This document shows positions 13,047 through 20,295 of a DNA stretch of 20,295 nt, in pieces (position 1 is the stretch's first letter; the number at the start of each line of letters is the position of its first letter). Origin of the DNA: Methanobacteriota archaeon (lineage in GTDB: Archaea; Thermoplasmatota; Thermoplasmata; RBG-16-68-12). Made by a program: the position numbers and the translations under genes. The DNA lies in the NCBI GenBank assembly GCA_005878635.1, contig VBLS01000006.1:1-20295 (forward strand), read 5' to 3'. A model generated the notes under the pieces. The model was not told the origin of the DNA and searched no databases. It saw only the letters and a program-made list of their open reading frames with translations.

Positions 13047-13541
13047 ATGGCATCGCCGCCCGGCCCCCTTGCGCTCGAAAACGATCCCCGCAATCCCTGC
13101 ATCGGCTGCGGACCCGACCACCCAACGGGGCTCCGGCTCGCCTTCCGTCGCGAGGGAGATATCGTCACGACCACCTTCGTCGCATCGGGACGCTTTCAGG
13201 GCTGGCCGGAGCGCCTTCACTCCGGCATCCTCTACCTGGCGATGCAGGAGACCGCCAATTGGACCGTGTACGGGCTTCGGGGTCGCGTGGGGGTTCCGGT
13301 GCGCACGGGGGCCCTCGATGCGAAACGGTGGATCGCGACGGGGGAGACGCTGGTCCTTCGGGGACGGCTCACCTCGTCGGCGGTCGATTCGGCCAAAGCG
13401 GAGATCGAGGCGGCGGACGAACAGGGGAACGTTGTGGCCATGCTCGAACGCGATTACGAGTTCCTTGGCCGCGATGCGTTCCTGAAACGGATGGGCTACG
13501 AAACGGTCCCAGCGGCCCTCGCCGATGCGTTGCCCGAATAA
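13047..13541 (+). CDS. HotDog-fold thioesterase, PaaI-like
   Basis: The 164-residue product begins with a cysteine motif NPCIGCGPDHPTGLRLAF, seen at the start of many PaaI/4HBT-type proteins. The HotDog helix LHSGILYLAMQETANW follows (about 66-81), then the strand pattern ending in ERDYEFLGRDAFLKRMGY. The family hydrolyses acyl-CoA thioesters; substrate unknown. The usual HGG motif is HSG here. ATG 13047 is the first start in the domain; the frame is open back into the tRNA region but has no better start. It begins 66 nt after the tRNA-Thr 3' half, with no clear promoter seen. Confidence 0.8.
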   Translation: MASPPGPLALENDPRNPCIGCGPDHPTGLRLAFRREGDIVTTTFVASGRFQGWPERLHSGILYLAMQETANWTVYGLRGRVGVPVRTGALDAKRWIATGETLVLRGRLTSSAVDSAKAEIEAADEQGNVVAMLERDYEFLGRDAFLKRMGYETVPAALADALPE

Positions 13542-13572
13542 AACCTCGGTGCAAGTCGGCCGATTTCGTGCC

Positions 13573-14946
13573 TCAGGGGTCTCCTCCCAACGAGGTCGCT
13601 GACGGCCTCGCAAGGCCCTGGTCGACCTTCGCGAAGACGACCTGGAGGCCGGCGGCCAGAGCGAACGACGGGAGGGTGGCGCCAATCGGGAGGCCGAACA
13701 GGACGATGGCGAAGTACAACGCCGAGCCTGGGATCCAGCTCGCGAAGGCGGGCCACCGCCACCGCGGCGCGGCTTCGAAGAAGTCGGCGCGCCCATACGT
13801 ACCGCGGCGCACGGCGAACGTTTGCGCGATCACGACGCCGAGGAGCGGCACGAACAGCCCTCCGATCAGGAGCAGGAACGACTCGTAAGGTCCGCCGATG
13901 CCTTGGCCCGTGGCGACGAGGTATCCCGCCCCGGCGATTCCAAGCAGGGATGCCGCGACGATCGTCGCGGCTTGGCGGCGCCGAGGGGAAAGATTCTGGA
14001 CCGAAACCGCTGCTGAATAGACGTCGGCAAAGGCATTGTCGGTCTCATCGACCAAGATCGCGATCAACGGGAGGGGGCCGAGGCCGAGGACGCCCAGGGT
14101 AATCAGGAAGGCGTAGGGATTCGAAGCGTCGATCCCGAACGCGGTGACGCCGAAGAAGGCCAAGGCCGCACCGAGGGCGTAGAAGGAGGTGTTCGCGGCG
14201 ATGTAGCCGAGGGTGGTGCCCGCGGCGGCGTCCCTCGGAGCCCGCGCGAACCGATTGTAGTCGGAGATCAACGGCCACCAGGAGATCGGCATCGCGACCA
14301 CGAGATCAAGGCCGAGGAGGAGCGAACCAGGTCCGCCGAACGAACCCGTCAAGGCGGGCAACCGAAGGCCCGCATCCAGCGGATGGAGAAGCAAGGCAAT
14401 CGCGACGGCGATCGTCGATCCGTAGACGATCCAGATCGCGAATCGTTCGAGCCAGTTTCGGACCACGGCCAAAGGCCCTCCGAGGGCCAAGGCCATCGTG
14501 ACCACCCCCCACGCCGGCACGAAGACCACCGCGGTCCATGGGCCGAGAAAATTCGCCGTGACGATGGCGGTGGCCTGGGCCATCACCAGGAGCTCAAAGG
14601 CCGTCCACCCGAGGAGCTGCACGATGTTTAGGACGGTAGGGGCGTAGGATCCGGAACGACCGAGGATCGGCCGCAGGCTGACCATCGTCGGCACGCCCGC
14701 CTGACTTCCGTGGTGACCCGCGGCGGCCAAGAGGACGCTCCCGAGGACCGAGCCGACGAGGGAGACGAGGAAGGCCTCCCACAAAGTTAGTCCGAACAGC
14801 TGCACGAGCAGCGCGCCCGCCGCGAAGACGAGGAGCCCGGCGCCGAGGCTGGACCAGAGGACGAAGAGGTCGAACGTCCTCAGGACGCGGAGGGAGTCGG
14901 GGACGGGTTCCACCCCCCATTCGGGAGGCCTCCGCAACCGAACCAT
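13573..14946 (-). CDS. cytX: NCS1-family permease, CytX-like (hydroxymethylpyrimidine/cytosine type)
   Basis: The 457-residue product has about 12 hydrophobic helices. Its N-terminus (WGVEPVPDSLRVLRTFDLFVLWSSLGAGLLV) and the segment TMVSLRPILGRSGSYAPTVLNIVQLLGWTAFELLVMAQA match the pattern of CytX and CodB-like NCS1 transporters. Members import nucleobases or the thiamine precursor hydroxymethylpyrimidine by cation symport. SWWPLISDYNRFAR also fits the family. ATG 14946 lies 25 nt from a TATA box, so it is leaderless. No thiamine riboswitch or thiamine gene is visible nearby, so the substrate within NCS1 remains open. Confidence 0.8.
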   Translation of the reverse strand: MVRLRRPPEWGVEPVPDSLRVLRTFDLFVLWSSLGAGLLVFAAGALLVQLFGLTLWEAFLVSLVGSVLGSVLLAAAGHHGSQAGVPTMVSLRPILGRSGSYAPTVLNIVQLLGWTAFELLVMAQATAIVTANFLGPWTAVVFVPAWGVVTMALALGGPLAVVRNWLERFAIWIVYGSTIAVAIALLLHPLDAGLRLPALTGSFGGPGSLLLGLDLVVAMPISWWPLISDYNRFARAPRDAAAGTTLGYIAANTSFYALGAALAFFGVTAFGIDASNPYAFLITLGVLGLGPLPLIAILVDETDNAFADVYSAAVSVQNLSPRRRQAATIVAASLLGIAGAGYLVATGQGIGGPYESFLLLIGGLFVPLLGVVIAQTFAVRRGTYGRADFFEAAPRWRWPAFASWIPGSALYFAIVLFGLPIGATLPSFALAAGLQVVFAKVDQGLARPSATSLGGDP

Positions 14947-14968
14947 CGGCGGTCCCTAAGCAAATGAG

Positions 14969-14974
14969 CTATAA
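14969..14974 (-). promoter_or_regulatory. TATA box of the permease gene
   Basis: The minus strand reads TTATAG, centred 25 nt before ATG 14946, in the 53-nt gap after the pgk stop. Confidence 0.55.
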
Positions 14975-14999
14975 CCCGTTGGCGGAGCGCGCCGATCGG

Positions 15000-16253
15000 T
15001 CAGGCTTTGACGCCGCCCTTCGCGAACTTCTTGTACGAATACCGGAGGGCGGTGACGAGCGGTAACTCCCTCCCGGCGAGGAAGTTGATTAACGCGCCGC
15101 CGCCGGTGCTCACGTGGTCGATCCGATCTTGAAGGCCAAATTGCTCGACCGCCGCAACCGTGTGGCCGCCTCCGACGACCGAGAGCCCATCGGCGTCCGC
15201 GACCGCGGTTAGGAGCTCCCGGGTTCCAACGGAGAAGGGCTCCAGTTCGAAGACCCCCGCCGGCCCGTTGAAGAAGATCGTCTTGGCCCGGCCGATCACG
15301 TCCACGTAGTGAGCGATCGTGTCAAGGCCGATGTCGTACACGAGGAACTTCGCGGGCAGCCCCGAGACCGTCGCTGGCCGGCGCTCGCCGTTGTCGTTCA
15401 AGACCACGTCCGTGGGGACGAGGATTCGCCGCGAATATTTTCGAAGCAGCTCCTTGCATTCGCCGCGGAGCCGGTCGTAATCTTCGACCTCGCGGCGCAT
15501 GAAATCGGTGGTGGGCTCGCCGAGGTCGATCCCCGACGCATCGAGGAACAAGTTGCCGACCCCTCCGGACGTGAGGACGGTGTCCACGATGTCCTTCTCG
15601 AGCATGTGCCTGGTGACGGCGATCGAATCGTCGGCCTTCACCCCGCCGAGGTGCGCGACCTTCGGGCGCGCGGGCTCCTGGACCGCCTGGGTGAGCATCG
15701 TCAGCTCTCGCTCCATGACGCGGCCCGCCAGGGAGGGGAGGACTTCGCAGAAGCCCACCAAGCTCGGCTGCGCGCGGTGGGCGGCCGCAAAGGCATCGAG
15801 GATGAAGTACTCCGCAAGGGGCGCGAGCCGCCGGACGATGTGGGTCTTCGCCATCTTGTCGAGCTTCGCGTCGGCGAGGGACTCTTCCTCGGCGTAGAAG
15901 CGTGTGTTCTCGAGGACGACGACGTCGCCGGGATGCATCGCCTCGACCGCCTCGATGGCGGGCCGTCCGAAGAGGCTCGAAACGTAGCGGACCGGGCGTC
16001 CGAGCAGGGCGCCGATGCGTTCCGCATGCGCCTCGAGCGTGGTGAAGTCGTCCCTTCCCGGTCGGGACTGATGGGCGAGCACAACGGTCTTTGAATGCCG
16101 GAGCTCGCGGATCGTCGTCATGTGCTCCCGGATCCGGGCGTCGTTCAGGAGCTGTCCGGTCGCGGGATCGACCGGCGAGTTGATGTCCACCCGGAGGAGA
16201 ACGGTCCGGCCCGAGAGGTCGAAGTCGTCCATCGTGAAGAAATCCCGGGCCAT
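15000..16253 (-). CDS. pgk: Phosphoglycerate kinase (archaeal type)
   Basis: The 417-residue enzyme transfers phosphate between 1,3-bisphosphoglycerate and ADP in glycolysis and gluconeogenesis. Visible landmarks are the N-terminal LLRVDINSPVD substrate loop, LAHQSRPGRDD, VVLENTRFYAEE, AHLGGVKADDSI, the hinge-side FFNGPAGVFE and the nucleotide-binding GGGHTVAAVEQFG with STGGGALINFLAG. RVDINSP is typical of archaeal members. ATG 16253 is 28 nt from a TATA-like box on the minus strand (around 16277-16286). A second in-frame ATG at residue 8 is an alternative. No other glycolytic gene adjoins it. Confidence 0.95.
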   Translation of the reverse strand: MARDFFTMDDFDLSGRTVLLRVDINSPVDPATGQLLNDARIREHMTTIRELRHSKTVVLAHQSRPGRDDFTTLEAHAERIGALLGRPVRYVSSLFGRPAIEAVEAMHPGDVVVLENTRFYAEEESLADAKLDKMAKTHIVRRLAPLAEYFILDAFAAAHRAQPSLVGFCEVLPSLAGRVMERELTMLTQAVQEPARPKVAHLGGVKADDSIAVTRHMLEKDIVDTVLTSGGVGNLFLDASGIDLGEPTTDFMRREVEDYDRLRGECKELLRKYSRRILVPTDVVLNDNGERRPATVSGLPAKFLVYDIGLDTIAHYVDVIGRAKTIFFNGPAGVFELEPFSVGTRELLTAVADADGLSVVGGGHTVAAVEQFGLQDRIDHVSTGGGALINFLAGRELPLVTALRYSYKKFAKGGVKA

Positions 16254-16603
16254 TCAAGTGTGACAGAAAGACGGAACGTAATAGTCTTTTTGCATCGGGG
16301 CGAGGACGCAGGGCATCGGGCGGTCGAATGCGCCCTTAACGCAGTCCCAAGCCGGTGCTGACCCCGGTCGAATACACGAGGAAGGAGCCCACTCCGTGGA
16401 TCGATCCCACGGTGCCGTGGACGACATTTTGCCCCGGCGGGAAGGGACGAGGCGCAGGGCCCGAATCCGAGGGATGGGACACGGGAACACCATTGAAGAG
16501 AGTGCGATCGAACGCCTCTGGCGGCTCGTTCTCCTCTTTCGAAATAGGCCTGTGTTCTCAACCAGGGAAACTAGGTTGGAACCTTTTTAGGGGGGCCCGC
16601 CCG
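16254..16603. other. 350-nt divergent intergenic region with small hairpins
   Basis: No gene is supported. The pgk TATA-like box is at 16277-16286 (-). Hairpins include GGGCG/CGCCC around an 8-nt loop (16318-16335) and CCGTGG/CCACGG around ATCGATC (16394-16412). A second CCGTGG at 16414-16419 could compete for the same partner. No DnaA-box-like sequence or origin repeat cluster was seen. CTTTTTAG (16583-16590) is the only AT-rich patch near the next gene. Confidence 0.4.
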
Positions 16604-18721
16604 ATGGACGCCCGCCGAGGGAACCTCACGCCCCAAGACCTCCTTCTTCCAGAGGGCAAACTCATCCGCACGACCCGGGGCGGGTCGAACGCGCTCAAGC
16701 AACTCCTCCTCGATCTCAAGAAGTACTCGTTTTCGGGCTACGTCCGGACCGTCCGGAATGCGGGCGGGAGGCGTTCGGAGGGCATCGTACTCTTGCGCAG
16801 CGGCAATCCGGAAGCGAGCTTGCATCAACGGGGCGATTCCCAGGATCGCGGACGGAACGCGCTCAAGAAGGTGTGGCAAGACTCCTACGACGAATCCTGC
16901 GTCCTCGAACTCCACGCCCGCGTGGATATGGACGGCCTCGTGCGGGAATACGCGGACGCGGTCCTCGAACGACCCGCGAAAATCCTCAAGCGATCGCGGG
17001 TGCCGCAACCGATCGATCGGGCGGACATCGAGAGACAGCTCCGAATCTGGAAGGAAAAATTCTACGACGTCTCCGCGGTCGAGGCGAACCTGGACGGGGA
17101 ACCCGGAATCCTGACAGCGTCGCTCCTCGCGATGCGGGACGCCGTGAAGAAAGCGGAGGCCGCGTCGGATGTCCTCGCGAATTTGGACGTGAGGGGCTTC
17201 GAATCCCGGGCGGCCATCCTCCGTGAGAAACTCCGGGATCCGATCCGTCATCCCGACATCGATGCCGAGGTGGAGATCCTTCGCGAGGCCCTGGAGAGCC
17301 GCCAACGCATGGAGTCCCAGAATCGCCTCGAGCGATCGCGCGACCGCGACTTCAAGGAACGGACGAAGAAGGTCCTGGAGCTCGTCCTCAAACAGCGCCA
17401 GGAGGACAAATCGCCGGGATCGTTGCCCACGCCGGAGGAGGTCGACAAGGCCATCAACGACGCATCGCCCCCGAACGAACTCCCGACAAATCTCGCGGCC
17501 GGCTTCACCTTCGAAGGCTTCACCGTCGGCGAGAGCAACCGCTTCGCGCACACCGCATCGGTCTCCGTGGCGAAGCAGCCCGCCAAGGCCTACAACCCGC
17601 TGCTGATTACCTCGGGTCCCGGGCTCGGGAAGACGCATCTGCTCCACGCGATCGGCAACTACATCGTGGCGCACGATAAGGGGGCGAAGGTCCTCTACCT
17701 CACCTGCGAGGCCTTCGCGTCCGGCTTGGCCGAGGGCCGAGCGAACGGCGGCCTCGCCGGATGGCGGGAACGCGTCCGCGGCGTCGACTGCCTCCTGCTC
17801 GACGACATCCAATTCCTGGGCGGCATGCCGGAGGTCCACGAGGAACTGTTTCACGCGTTCAACGAACTGCACGCCGCGGAGAAACAAATCGTCCTCGCGA
17901 GCGATCGTCCCCCCAAGGTCATACCGAACCTGGACGAACGGCTCGTGTCGCGCTTCGAGGCCGGACTCGTCGCCGGGATGGAACCGCCGGACCTGGCGAC
18001 GAGGGTCGCGATCCTGGAGCGCCGAGCGAAGGACGGGAGCGCCACGATCGACCCGGACATCCTCAAGGTCATCGCGACGCTCGCCCCGAACAACGTCCGG
18101 GAGCTGGGGGGAGCCCTCAACCGCGTCGTCGCATTCTCGTCGATGATGGGGCGGCCGATCACGGAGGAACTCGTGCGGGACGTCTTGTCCGAATCCGTCG
18201 CGGCACCGACGCCGGCCTCGGCGGTGGAGCCGAAGCCGAGCGAGGCGCCGAGCTTCCAGGGACTCCATCCGGGTCGCAGCTACCTGATCGAGGAGGATCG
18301 ACCGTCGGAAGCTTACCGGCGACTCGCGGCGTTCCTCGCGGGTCGCGGCGGCGGGCTCATCATCACGCGCACGAATCCGAAGCGCATCCGCGAGACGTAC
18401 GACCTCGCCTCGGAGAAGATCCTCTGGTTGACGGATCGCCAAGGGTCGCCGGAGGAGACGATTGCGCCCGCCCTGGAGCGCATCGTGTACGAGCTCGAGG
18501 ACTTCATGACGAAGCAGGCGAGCGGCGCGATCCTGATCGACGGGGTCGAGTACCTGGTATCCAACAACTCTTTCGACGCCGTCCTCAAGTTCGTCCGACG
18601 GTTGCTCGATGCCGTGTCCGAGAGCCGCTACGCGCTGATCATTTCGATCGGACCCGCCACGGTCAAGGAGCAGGAACTCAGGGTCCTCGAGCGGGAGATG
18701 GAAGTCATCCGAATCCCGTGA
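16604..18721 (+). CDS. DnaA-type AAA+ ATPase fused to C-terminal DUF835
   Basis: The 705-residue product has four parts. Residues 1-115 form an alpha/beta domain with FSGYVRTVRN and EGIVLLRSGNPEASLH, resembling PATAN/DUF4388-like modules. About 145-290 is highly charged and probably coiled coil. About 310-530 is a DnaA domain III: FTFEGFTVGESNRFAH, Walker A GPGLGKTH (about 337-345), Walker B LLLDDIQFLGG (about 396-405), sensor 1 IVLASDRPPK and sensor 2 NVRELGGALNR. About 555-705 is DUF835 (GRSYLIEE to the end). The DnaA domain IV that binds DnaA boxes is absent, so it is not an ordinary replication initiator. It may act in signalling or membrane or chromosome organisation. ATG 16604 is the first start before the conserved N-terminus. 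Confidence 0.85.
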   Translation: MDARRGNLTPQDLLLPEGKLIRTTRGGSNALKQLLLDLKKYSFSGYVRTVRNAGGRRSEGIVLLRSGNPEASLHQRGDSQDRGRNALKKVWQDSYDESCVLELHARVDMDGLVREYADAVLERPAKILKRSRVPQPIDRADIERQLRIWKEKFYDVSAVEANLDGEPGILTASLLAMRDAVKKAEAASDVLANLDVRGFESRAAILREKLRDPIRHPDIDAEVEILREALESRQRMESQNRLERSRDRDFKERTKKVLELVLKQRQEDKSPGSLPTPEEVDKAINDASPPNELPTNLAAGFTFEGFTVGESNRFAHTASVSVAKQPAKAYNPLLITSGPGLGKTHLLHAIGNYIVAHDKGAKVLYLTCEAFASGLAEGRANGGLAGWRERVRGVDCLLLDDIQFLGGMPEVHEELFHAFNELHAAEKQIVLASDRPPKVIPNLDERLVSRFEAGLVAGMEPPDLATRVAILERRAKDGSATIDPDILKVIATLAPNNVRELGGALNRVVAFSSMMGRPITEELVRDVLSESVAAPTPASAVEPKPSEAPSFQGLHPGRSYLIEEDRPSEAYRRLAAFLAGRGGGLIITRTNPKRIRETYDLASEKILWLTDRQGSPEETIAPALERIVYELEDFMTKQASGAILIDGVEYLVSNNSFDAVLKFVRRLLDAVSESRYALIISIGPATVKEQELRVLEREMEVIRIP

Positions 18722-18738
18722 TCGGGCCGTCACCCGAT
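18721..18738. terminator. Short hairpin between convergent genes
   Basis: ATCGGG and CCCGAT pair around CCGTCA, spanning the 8-nt gap and the last codons of the minus gene. There is no T-run, so a role as a two-way terminator is only suggested by position. Confidence 0.25.
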
Positions 18739-20109
18739 TCGTTCGATTTCCTTGTAGAACGTTCGCAGCTGCCGCAGGGCTTCGGCCCAATTCTCCTGCT
18801 TGACGGACGCGCTGGCCCCCTTCAGGATCCCGATTGGCTTGGCCAGATCGTTCCCCCGGAGCTTCAGGTCCAAAAGCTGGCTCCGCGCCTTTCGCATCTC
18901 CTCCTGGACGAACTCGGGCACGTCGCGCGCCAGTCGATCGTACGCCTGCTTCCCGATCCGCGTCGCGGTCGCCACATCCCGGCGCTCCAAGGAGTCGCGG
19001 GCCTGACGGAGCATGCGTTCGGAGCCTTGGACCTCCATGCCCATCGCCCGCACCTCTTGGACGAGTCGATCTCCCTCGTCGATCGTCCTCCGGGCGTCAT
19101 GGAAGTCCTTCGCCTCGGACTCGAACCGAGTCAGGACGCTCTGGTAAAGGTCCCAGGCGCTGTCGTAGTCGCCCGCCTCCATGCGACCGACCGCCTCGAG
19201 GAGGCCCGGGGTGACGGCGTTCGCGCCCGCCTCTCCCTTGGCCGCTCGGATTTCTTGGACGAAGCGTTCGATGCCGCCTCCAATGAAGTCGACGAACGCA
19301 ATGTCGAGGGCGCGACGGGCGTCGGCGATCAACGCGACCGCGCGTTCGATATCTCGCCCTTTTCCTGCTTGGATCGCGTCGTTGATGATCCGCTTCCCTT
19401 CCTCGATCTCGAGGCCGATCCGTTTCGCGGAGACGAGGAGCGGCTTGACTTCGTTCACGAGCTTGGGGAGTTCGCGGTACAAGAGTTTGCGATCGCCCGA
19501 CGGGATGTGGCGCTCCGCCTCCTTGCGGGCGTCCCGCAACGCGTCCAGGCGACCCTGGAGGGCCGAGCGAGACGGCCTCGCGGGCGGGATCGGAGCGGAG
19601 ACGATCCTCGTGGCCGTCGGCGTCGGTACCTCCAGGACTTGCGGGGGCGGGCGCGGACGAGCGATCTCCGGGGCCGCCTTCGCGGAGACCGTTTCTTCGG
19701 CGAATCGCACCCCGCAGTTCGGACACACATCTGCGTCCGCCGGCACGGAGGCCTTGCACACGGGACACTCGTATTCCGTCGACTCGCCCTCGGAAAATTC
19801 CGCGCCGCAGGCCGGACACACCGTCGCATCGGCGGCGACGAGGGTCTCGCAGACGGGACAGAGGAATTTCTCGCCGAGTTCGCGGGACACGGAGGTCGCG
19901 GACGCCGCCTCGACTTCTCCTGATTCCGGCGAGCTGCGCGCCACGCTCTTCAGGGACTCAATGATCTCGCGATGGTCTTCCTTGCCGTCCATGATCGAGG
20001 CGAGGATGTCGTCGATGCTCCGGCCGTCCTTGACCGGGAGTTCGACGGGATCCGGCGACCCGCCCGCCAGGTCGAACAAGGTCAGGTCCGTTTGACACGA
20101 AGGACACAC
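18730..20109 (-). CDS. Multi-zinc-ribbon protein with long helical C-terminus (start unresolved)
   Basis: The product, at least 459 residues, has repeated zinc ribbons of the double-CxxC type. CPVC...CPACG (about residues 83-101) and CPVC...CPNCG (about 115-133) are complete. A third begins CPSC at residue 2, and its partner CPVC is encoded in frame upstream at about 20148. Hence GTG 20109 cuts a zinc ribbon and is not the real start. No ATG, GTG or TTG precedes it back to an in-frame TGA at 20206-20208. A proline-rich linker (about 145-180) leads to roughly 280 charged helical residues, probably coiled coil or helical repeats. No membrane segment. Similar architectures occur as uncharacterised archaeal proteins. 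It converges on the DnaA/DUF835 gene with an 8-nt gap. Confidence 0.75.
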   Translation of the reverse strand: MCPSCQTDLTLFDLAGGSPDPVELPVKDGRSIDDILASIMDGKEDHREIIESLKSVARSSPESGEVEAASATSVSRELGEKFLCPVCETLVAADATVCPACGAEFSEGESTEYECPVCKASVPADADVCPNCGVRFAEETVSAKAAPEIARPRPPPQVLEVPTPTATRIVSAPIPPARPSRSALQGRLDALRDARKEAERHIPSGDRKLLYRELPKLVNEVKPLLVSAKRIGLEIEEGKRIINDAIQAGKGRDIERAVALIADARRALDIAFVDFIGGGIERFVQEIRAAKGEAGANAVTPGLLEAVGRMEAGDYDSAWDLYQSVLTRFESEAKDFHDARRTIDEGDRLVQEVRAMGMEVQGSERMLRQARDSLERRDVATATRIGKQAYDRLARDVPEFVQEEMRKARSQLLDLKLRGNDLAKPIGILKGASASVKQENWAEALRQLRTFYKEIERIG

Positions 20110-20295
20110 GCGCGCGTCTGCGGCGATCGACGAATCGCAGACGGGGCAGACTTTCGTTTCCTTCGGTAGCGTAAGCCGACACCTCGAATCCTGTCGACAT
20201 GGTTTTCATCCCTAAACAGCGTACAAAGACTTTCCGTACTCAGTCCAGAGAATGATAAGTCATCGGCCAGATAATCAGCGCAAAACGATTAAGTC

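Noticed and set aside
12836..13888. Plus-strand open frame of 350 codons across tRNA and thioesterase
   Set aside because: It crosses a tRNA gene, the tRNA 3' half and the thioesterase in the wrong frame; composition is typical of a shadow.
14947..14999. Thiamine (TPP) riboswitch upstream of the CytX-like permease
   Set aside because: The 53-nt gap is too short and shows only a TATA box; the leaderless start leaves no room for a leader RNA.
16254..16603. Replication origin next to the DnaA-like gene
   Set aside because: No DnaA-box or archaeal origin-recognition repeats and no AT-rich unwinding region were seen, and the protein lacks DnaA domain IV.
16571..18790. Long minus-strand open frame of 739 codons opposite the DnaA/DUF835 gene
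   Set aside because: A shadow of the plus-strand coding sequence, with low-complexity Arg/Asp/Glu-rich translation and no motif.
17761..19923. Plus-strand open frame of 720 codons spanning two genes
   Set aside because: It overlaps the DnaA/DUF835 gene in another frame and the zinc-ribbon gene on the opposite strand; both have clear domains.

Overview
The window is about 20 kb of GC-rich archaeal chromosome, most likely from a high-GC lineage of Thermoplasmatota. The grounds are an archaeal/eukaryotic-type glycyl-tRNA synthetase, an archaeal-type Elp3, an archaeal phosphoglycerate kinase, a DUF835 protein, a tRNA intron with a textbook bulge-helix-bulge (BHB), and many genes whose start codon lies 25-32 nt after a TATA-like box (leaderless style). 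No rRNA or CRISPR array was seen. The phylum call is inference; the archaeal call is firm.

Layout. 1-2041 (+): the 3' part of an FAD-linked oxidase, then a pair of small membrane proteins. 2113-3475 (-): a MoaD/ThiS-like protein and a BNR (Asp-box) propeller protein. 3637-7425 (+): a NIF3-like protein, an HTH regulator with a small partner, a membrane protein and Elp3. 7426-11667 (-): a Ras-like GTPase, a PP-loop ATPase with GlyRS, and an amidohydrolase. 11763-12980 (+): a tRNA-Thr(CGU) gene cut in two by a 1,144-bp insertion. 13047-20109: a HotDog thioesterase (+), a CytX-like NCS1 permease (-), phosphoglycerate kinase (-), a DnaA-AAA+/DUF835 fusion (+) and a multi-zinc-ribbon helical protein (-). 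Most of this is scattered housekeeping in short transcription units; translation is the best-represented theme (GlyRS, Elp3, tRNAs).

The most interesting locus is 11763-12980. The 5' half of a canonical tRNA-Thr(CGU), with its promoter, stands at 11763-11801. The matching 3' half, with a fully complementary acceptor stem, stands at 12946-12980. The 11-nt anticodon-loop sequence CAGTTTCGTAA is present at both junctions, and imperfect inverted repeats lie just inside the ends. This is the signature of site-specific integration into an anticodon loop. The insert encodes no recognisable integrase. It carries a four-helix membrane protein and a second, divergent tRNA-Thr(CGU) whose own anticodon loop is interrupted by a 30-nt BHB intron. 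I infer that the element may supply a replacement for the tRNA it breaks, in a form that its recombinase could not attack.

Other points: Elp3 seems to start at CTG, the HTH and zinc-ribbon genes lack a usable in-frame start for sequence that looks coding, and a bacterial-style DnaA ATPase module is fused to DUF835.
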